A stretch of DNA of 64,000 bases, from assembly GCA_019188255.1 (NCBI GenBank), contig JAETXT010000009.1:2728001-2792000 (forward strand), in the 5' to 3' direction. This document shows, one piece after another, positions 59,969 through 64,000 of the stretch. A model generated the notes under the pieces. That model was not told where the DNA came from, searched no databases, and saw only the letters and a list, made by a program, of their open reading frames with translations. Made by a program: the position numbers and the translations under genes. The stretch comes from Verticillium longisporum (lineage: Eukaryota > Ascomycota > Sordariomycetes > Glomerellales > Plectosphaerellaceae). Each line of letters starts with the position of its first letter. Position 1 is the first letter of the stretch.

Positions 59969-61541
59969 TCAAAGCTTCGACGGCACTGTCATGTTCACGT
60001 GGACGGCCTTGATGTTCGAGTACACTGCGAGCCCCGCCTCGCCCAACTCCCGCCCAATGCCACTCTGCTTGACACCGCCAAAAGGAACACGCCAGTCACT
60101 GTCGTTGCTCGAGTTGATCCAAACCATGCCGGCCTCGATCCGCCTCGCCACACGGTGCGCTCGCGTCAGATCTCTCGTGAAGACGGCGCTGCCGAGCCCG
60201 TACTGTGTATCGTTGGCAAGCCTGAGTGCCTCCTCTTCCGTCTTGAATGTCGAAATGGCCACAAATGGCCCAAACACCTCTTCCTGGAAGATGCGCATCT
60301 GAGGTGTCACCCCCGTGAAGACGGTCGGCTGCACGAAGAAGCCGGATCCGACGCCCTTCACTGGCTCGCCACCCATTTCGAGCTTGGCACCCTCGCTGGT
60401 GCCGATGCCGGCATACTCTAGCACCCTGTCGTACTGCGCCCTCGTTACCTGAGGACCCTGGAACGTCTCTTCGTCGAACGGGTCGCCTACGCGCGAAACA
60501 GTCTTGACCTGTTCTCGGAACGCTGCCAAAAACTTGGAGTAAATGCCCTCCTGCACAAGGATACGCGACGTCGCTGTGCAAATTTGGCCCTGATTCGACA
60601 TGATGCCAATGTGCGACCACTCAACGGCGTTCTCCAGGTCGGCATCGTCGAACACAATGAGCGGGCTCTTGCCGCCAGTCTCCAGTGTGATATTCTTCAG
60701 GTTCGCGCTCGCCATCTTCATAATGTGCTTGGCCGTCGCAGTTGATCCCGTGAAGGCTATCTTGTCGACATCCAGGTGGCTCGCCAGGGCTGCGCCGGCA
60801 ACAGGACCCGTGCCGTTCACAATGTTGATGACACCCGGTGGGAAACCAGCCTGCGCCACTAGTCTTGCGAGGAACAGAATCGACAGAGGCGTCTGCTCGG
60901 CGGGCTTCAGAATAACCGTGTTGCCACAAGCCAGCGCAGGGCCTAGTTTCCACGCTGCCATGGAAAGGGGGTAGTTCCACGGGATGATCTGCCCGCACAC
61001 GCCGACGGGCTCACGGACAGTGTAGGCAAACTTGGCCGGCGTAGTGTCGATGACTTGGCCGAACACCTTGTCTGCGTACCCAGCGTAGTAGCGAAGTGTG
61101 CCTACAGTTTCGGCCAGATCTTCGTTCAGCGCGGTTGCGTACGGTTTGCCGTTGTCCCATGCTTCAATAGTCGCCAGCGTGTCGCGGTGCTCGTGGATGA
61201 GGTCGGCGAGACGGTTCATCAGTTGGCCGCGGTCGGTGCCAGGAAGATCGCGCCAGCTTGGGTCATTGAGGGCCTTGCGGGCTGCCTTGACGGCCTTGTC
61301 AACATCTTCTTCCGAAGCGGCCTGTACTGATGCGATCGGCTTCTCGTTGCTTTGGCAAGTCAGTAAAGGAACCTCGAAAAATCGGACGAATATGAACTCT
61401 TGGTGCGTACGTAGGGTTGATGCTTGTGATCTTGCTGCCGTCTGATGACGCATGCCAGTCATTATTGATGAACAGGCCGAGCGGTTGGGTGTATACCCGC
61501 TTGTTCGGCGCTGTAAGCTCAATCTTCAAGTCTGCCGCCAT
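59969..61541 (-). CDS. NAD(P)-dependent aldehyde dehydrogenase (ALDH1/2-like)
   Basis: Oxidises aldehydes to carboxylic acids. Exon 1 is 61541-61411, exon 2 61349-59969 (intron GTACGC...GCCAAAG, 61 bp); 503 aa, usual for the family. Cofactor-binding segments are PWNYPLSMAAWKLGPALACG and FTGSTATAKHIMKMA. The general-base Glu is in LETGGKSP, and the catalytic Cys is at about residue 301 in NQGQICTATSRILVQ. The C-terminal signature VPFGGVKQSGIGRELGE is intact. There is no mitochondrial presequence, so a cytosolic location is likely. It resembles the fungal AldA/ALDH1 type in its opening PLGLFINNDWHASSDG, but the substrate cannot be told. The downstream gene on the same strand is a Zn2Cys6 regulator and the upstream one an amine/amino-acid permease. 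Confidence 0.95.
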
Positions 61542-62644
61542 TCTTCAACTTTGTCCTCGAGATCTGAGATGACGACAACCAGGCAGAGCACGGATATCGA
61601 CTCGTCTTGACACGCTTGGAGGTAGAGACAAGATAACGCAAGAATGTCCTCGCCAGGGAGAAGTAGCGGGGGAGAATTGGTCAGTCGAGGGTGTGCCTCT
61701 GATCACTGTCGAGAATCCTGGAGCTCCGTGACGTTATCACCTCTTCCCTTTGCCCCACCTCAGCTACATCTTTCGGCCTTGTGCTTCCGAGATTGCTTGC
61801 TCCCCGGGAGCGTCATACACATCTTACGCAGCCGGCCCGGTGTCATCTGCTCGAGCCGGTGGCTGGTGATCGAAACCGTCTCGTTATTCCACCAGAGGTC
61901 TGCATTACCAACCCTGGCACTTTGGAAGTCAGCCAGGCTGCCTGCTCGCGATAGCTCCGTCTGCCCTAAGACAAAACAGGAAATAAATTGGACAGAGGGG
62001 GCGAGATCAGCTGGGCGATTCTCCGCATCCCCGCTGTCAAGCTGTTCCCTGCAGCTCTAACGCAGTTAGGGAAGAAGATAGGCATGCCGCGCCGCACAAG
62101 CTTCGTTGTGGCTTCTTTTCGCCTTGGCTGGGCCAGCTTGATTGCCAGCCTGACTGGGTCAGTGTCTACTGGGCTGGAGTTGGGGTTGACAAGGAGCGAA
62201 TAAGCGCTGCAGGCTTACGATGCTGTCCCCTGAACTCTCAAGTACGGGCACCTGGTTTCGCGTACGTAACAGAGAGTAAAGACGAACGCGAACCAGTGGA
62301 CCAGTATTCGGCTCCCCATGGGGAAGTGAAACGAGCATCTCGGCAGCGTATCAAGGTCACGACGACGTGACCAAAATCGCGACAATGTCTGGTACACAAG
62401 ACAGCAACATCTGACTGTCGAAGCAGCAGCTGGCAACGGACAACCGGTATTATTCCCTACATCTGTCGGCATTGGTGGAATACGCAAAGTAAGGGGGTCG
62501 GCTTCATGATTGCGAGCACCGCCAGAGCCATATAATTTCAAGAAACGTGATTTGAAGTACGGGCTACAATTATCAAGACACGGGCAAGCCACCGACACGG
62601 CAGTGTGTTCCCCAGGGAAGTAAAACAATCGACACCAGCCGCGT
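61542..62644. other. Intergenic region between the aldehyde dehydrogenase and permease genes
   Basis: About 1.1 kb with no recognisable gene; it holds the aldehyde dehydrogenase promoter and the permease 3' UTR. Confidence 0.5.
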
Positions 62645-64000
62645 CTAAGACTGCCGCCTCTCTCGGAAAGACTCGATGGTATCCTTGACGTCACCGGTGC
62701 CCTCGGCTCCGGGGTGGTCTGCGGCTGCCTGTGATAGCTCAGTGCGGCGCGCTTCAATGATGATTTCTTCGGCCTCGCTTGCGCGCAGGTAGGTCAAGCG
62801 GCCCTTGGTGACCCAGAAACCAAGAGACACTACCATCATAATACCAAACACCGCGATGGCGTAGTTCATATCGGAGACGGTTGGATTTGGGGTGCCGGGA
62901 AAGAAGAAGAAGACACTCGTGATGGCGCAGTAGAAGACCGAGATCCAGTTGATCAAGGTCCCAAAACGACCAAGCTTGAACTCGGCAGGTGGGAGCTTAT
63001 CGCGACCGACCATGAGCAACACCAGCACGGGCATGCCGTAGGATACCGTCAATGCGATGACGCTGACGCCGAGGATGGCCTCGAGGACCGTGTCGGCGAA
63101 GGTATATAATACGCCGATGAGGCCAATGATACCGCCTTGCAGCCAGAGAGCACGCACAGGTACGCGCCAGGTCTCGTTGACCTTGCTGAAGTAGGGACTC
63201 CACGGGATGCCGCCGTCACGAGCGAAACTCCACGTCGGACGCGAGGCCGTCGTGACGATGCTGACAGCCTGGCCCATGCCGTTGAATATGAAGAAGGACA
63301 GGAGCACGGTGGCGACGGTGAGGCCGGTGGTACCTTTGAGCAGGTCCATAAAGGGGAGACCTGTCGAGGGGTCGATGACGGCGTCGAGGTCCTGGATGCA
63401 GAAGAGACACACCACCATGAAGATGAAGCCGGAGACGGCACCCATGGTGACGGAGAGCCACATGACGCGGGGAATGTTCTTGCGCGGCGCAGGAATCTCT
63501 TCGACGAGGTGGATGGCGGCGTCAAAGGCCGTCAGGCCGTAGGCCGCCTGGACGAGGCCCAGGAACCACGTCACACCATCGTTCCAACCCGTCTGGTTGA
63601 GCCAGCGGCCAAAGACGAAAGACGCGGGCTGGAACGAGTTGCCGTCCTTGACGCCGACGGAAATGAGGAGCGCCAGCGAGAAGACGAAGAAGAGAGTGAC
63701 GAAACATATGCCAACAAAGTTGTTGAACATGGGCAGGATGGCGTCCCTGCGGCAGGCGACGACATTGAAGAGAGTGACAAAAGCCGTCACGGCGAGGTAG
63801 AGTAGGAAGCGTACCCAGCCGTGGGCGCCGTCCCAGTCCGGGTCGTACAGAACCTTCATGCTCAGCATGAAGTCGGTCATGAAGGCGACCTGGGAGGCGG
63901 AGAGCGTCCACCAGCCGAACTTGTTGATCCAGGCGCAGAGGTAGGAGGTGAAGCGGCCCTTGCCGCCGGGCCACAGGCGCCAGATCCAGTAGGCCTGGCC
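62645..64000 (-). CDS. APC-superfamily amino acid/choline permease, C-terminal part (5' end cut by window edge)
   Basis: The minus-strand frame enters from the right edge (GQAYWIWRLWPGGKGRF) and runs to the stop at 62647-62645; about 450 residues are visible without introns. At least nine hydrophobic segments are present, among them FLLYLAVTAFVTLFNVVACR, LFFVFSLALLISVG, VSGFIFMVVCLFCIQ and VATVLLSFFIFNG. The GLTAFDAAIHLVEEIPAPRK loop and NIPRVMWLSVTMG belong to the amino acid-choline transporter (ACT) group that includes GABA permease Uga4 and choline transporter Hnm1. The C-terminal tail is acidic and cytosolic, ending SFRERRQS. Substrate not decidable: GABA, choline, polyamines and other amines are all transported in this group. 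Confidence 0.92.
   Translation of the reverse strand, partial: GQAYWIWRLWPGGKGRFTSYLCAWINKFGWWTLSASQVAFMTDFMLSMKVLYDPDWDGAHGWVRFLLYLAVTAFVTLFNVVACRRDAILPMFNNFVGICFVTLFFVFSLALLISVGVKDGNSFQPASFVFGRWLNQTGWNDGVTWFLGLVQAAYGLTAFDAAIHLVEEIPAPRKNIPRVMWLSVTMGAVSGFIFMVVCLFCIQDLDAVIDPSTGLPFMDLLKGTTGLTVATVLLSFFIFNGMGQAVSIVTTASRPTWSFARDGGIPWSPYFSKVNETWRVPVRALWLQGGIIGLIGVLYTFADTVLEAILGVSVIALTVSYGMPVLVLLMVGRDKLPPAEFKLGRFGTLINWISVFYCAITSVFFFFPGTPNPTVSDMNYAIAVFGIMMVVSLGFWVTKGRLTYLRASEAEEIIIEARRTELSQAAADHPGAEGTGDVKDTIESFRERRQS

Overview
The window is nuclear DNA of a filamentous ascomycete. Genes have short introns (about 50-80 bp) with GT donors, CT-AC type branch points and AG acceptors. Intergenic spaces are long with C/T-rich leaders, and the proteins have their closest family resemblance to Sordariomycete (probably Hypocrealean) orthologues. 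The class assignment is inference; nothing in the window names the species. There is no operon logic and I see no transposon ORF, CRISPR array, rRNA or convincing tRNA.

Layout. 1-348: start of histone acetyltransferase HAT1 (minus, cut by the left edge). 1778-3186: ZIP zinc transporter. 6696-8960: F-box/WD40 protein of the Cdc4/Pop1/FBXW7 type. 9963-11411: pyruvate dehydrogenase E1 alpha. 12094-15087: DNA ligase I. 15601-18564 (minus): CLC chloride transporter, divergent from a neurochondrin-family gene (18878-20905). 21272-21862 (minus): Vma22/CCDC115-like V-ATPase assembly factor. 25551-26662: Cdc42. 28463-29883: secreted agmatinase/arginase-fold enzyme. 30657-32478: cytosolic asparaginyl-tRNA synthetase. 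37088-39523: four-RRM protein Mrn1/Nrd1. 40363-42000 (minus): histidine acid phosphatase. 44258-46795: LCAT-type alpha/beta hydrolase. 47659-48403: four-TM membrane protein. 49538-50659: protein with an MIF/tautomerase-like domain. 52503-53847: Gtr2/RagC GTPase. 54200-56998 (minus): APC/C subunit Apc4. 57678-59069 (minus): Zn2Cys6 regulator. 59969-61541 (minus): NAD-type aldehyde dehydrogenase. 62645-64000 (minus): APC-superfamily permease, cut by the right edge.

Most genes are housekeeping functions with no evident joint pathway. Loose themes are pH/ion homeostasis (ZIP, CLC, Vma22), cell-cycle ubiquitin ligases (F-box/WD40, Apc4) and growth control (Cdc42, Gtr2). The right end (regulator, aldehyde dehydrogenase, permease, all minus) is the only stretch that could be a small catabolic neighbourhood.

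The most useful observations are of five kinds. First, frame breaks at homopolymers in four otherwise intact genes, three of them in the essential AsnRS, which point to consensus errors in this assembly. Second, a 4-nt micro-exon in the agmatinase gene. Third, a probable GC-AG intron in Apc4. Fourth, a Gln at the proton-glutamate position of the CLC protein. Fifth, a family of dispersed palindromic CCTAGG/GGTACC motifs that appear in spacers and an intron but in none of the coding exons I annotated. I do not see a clearly new multi-gene system.
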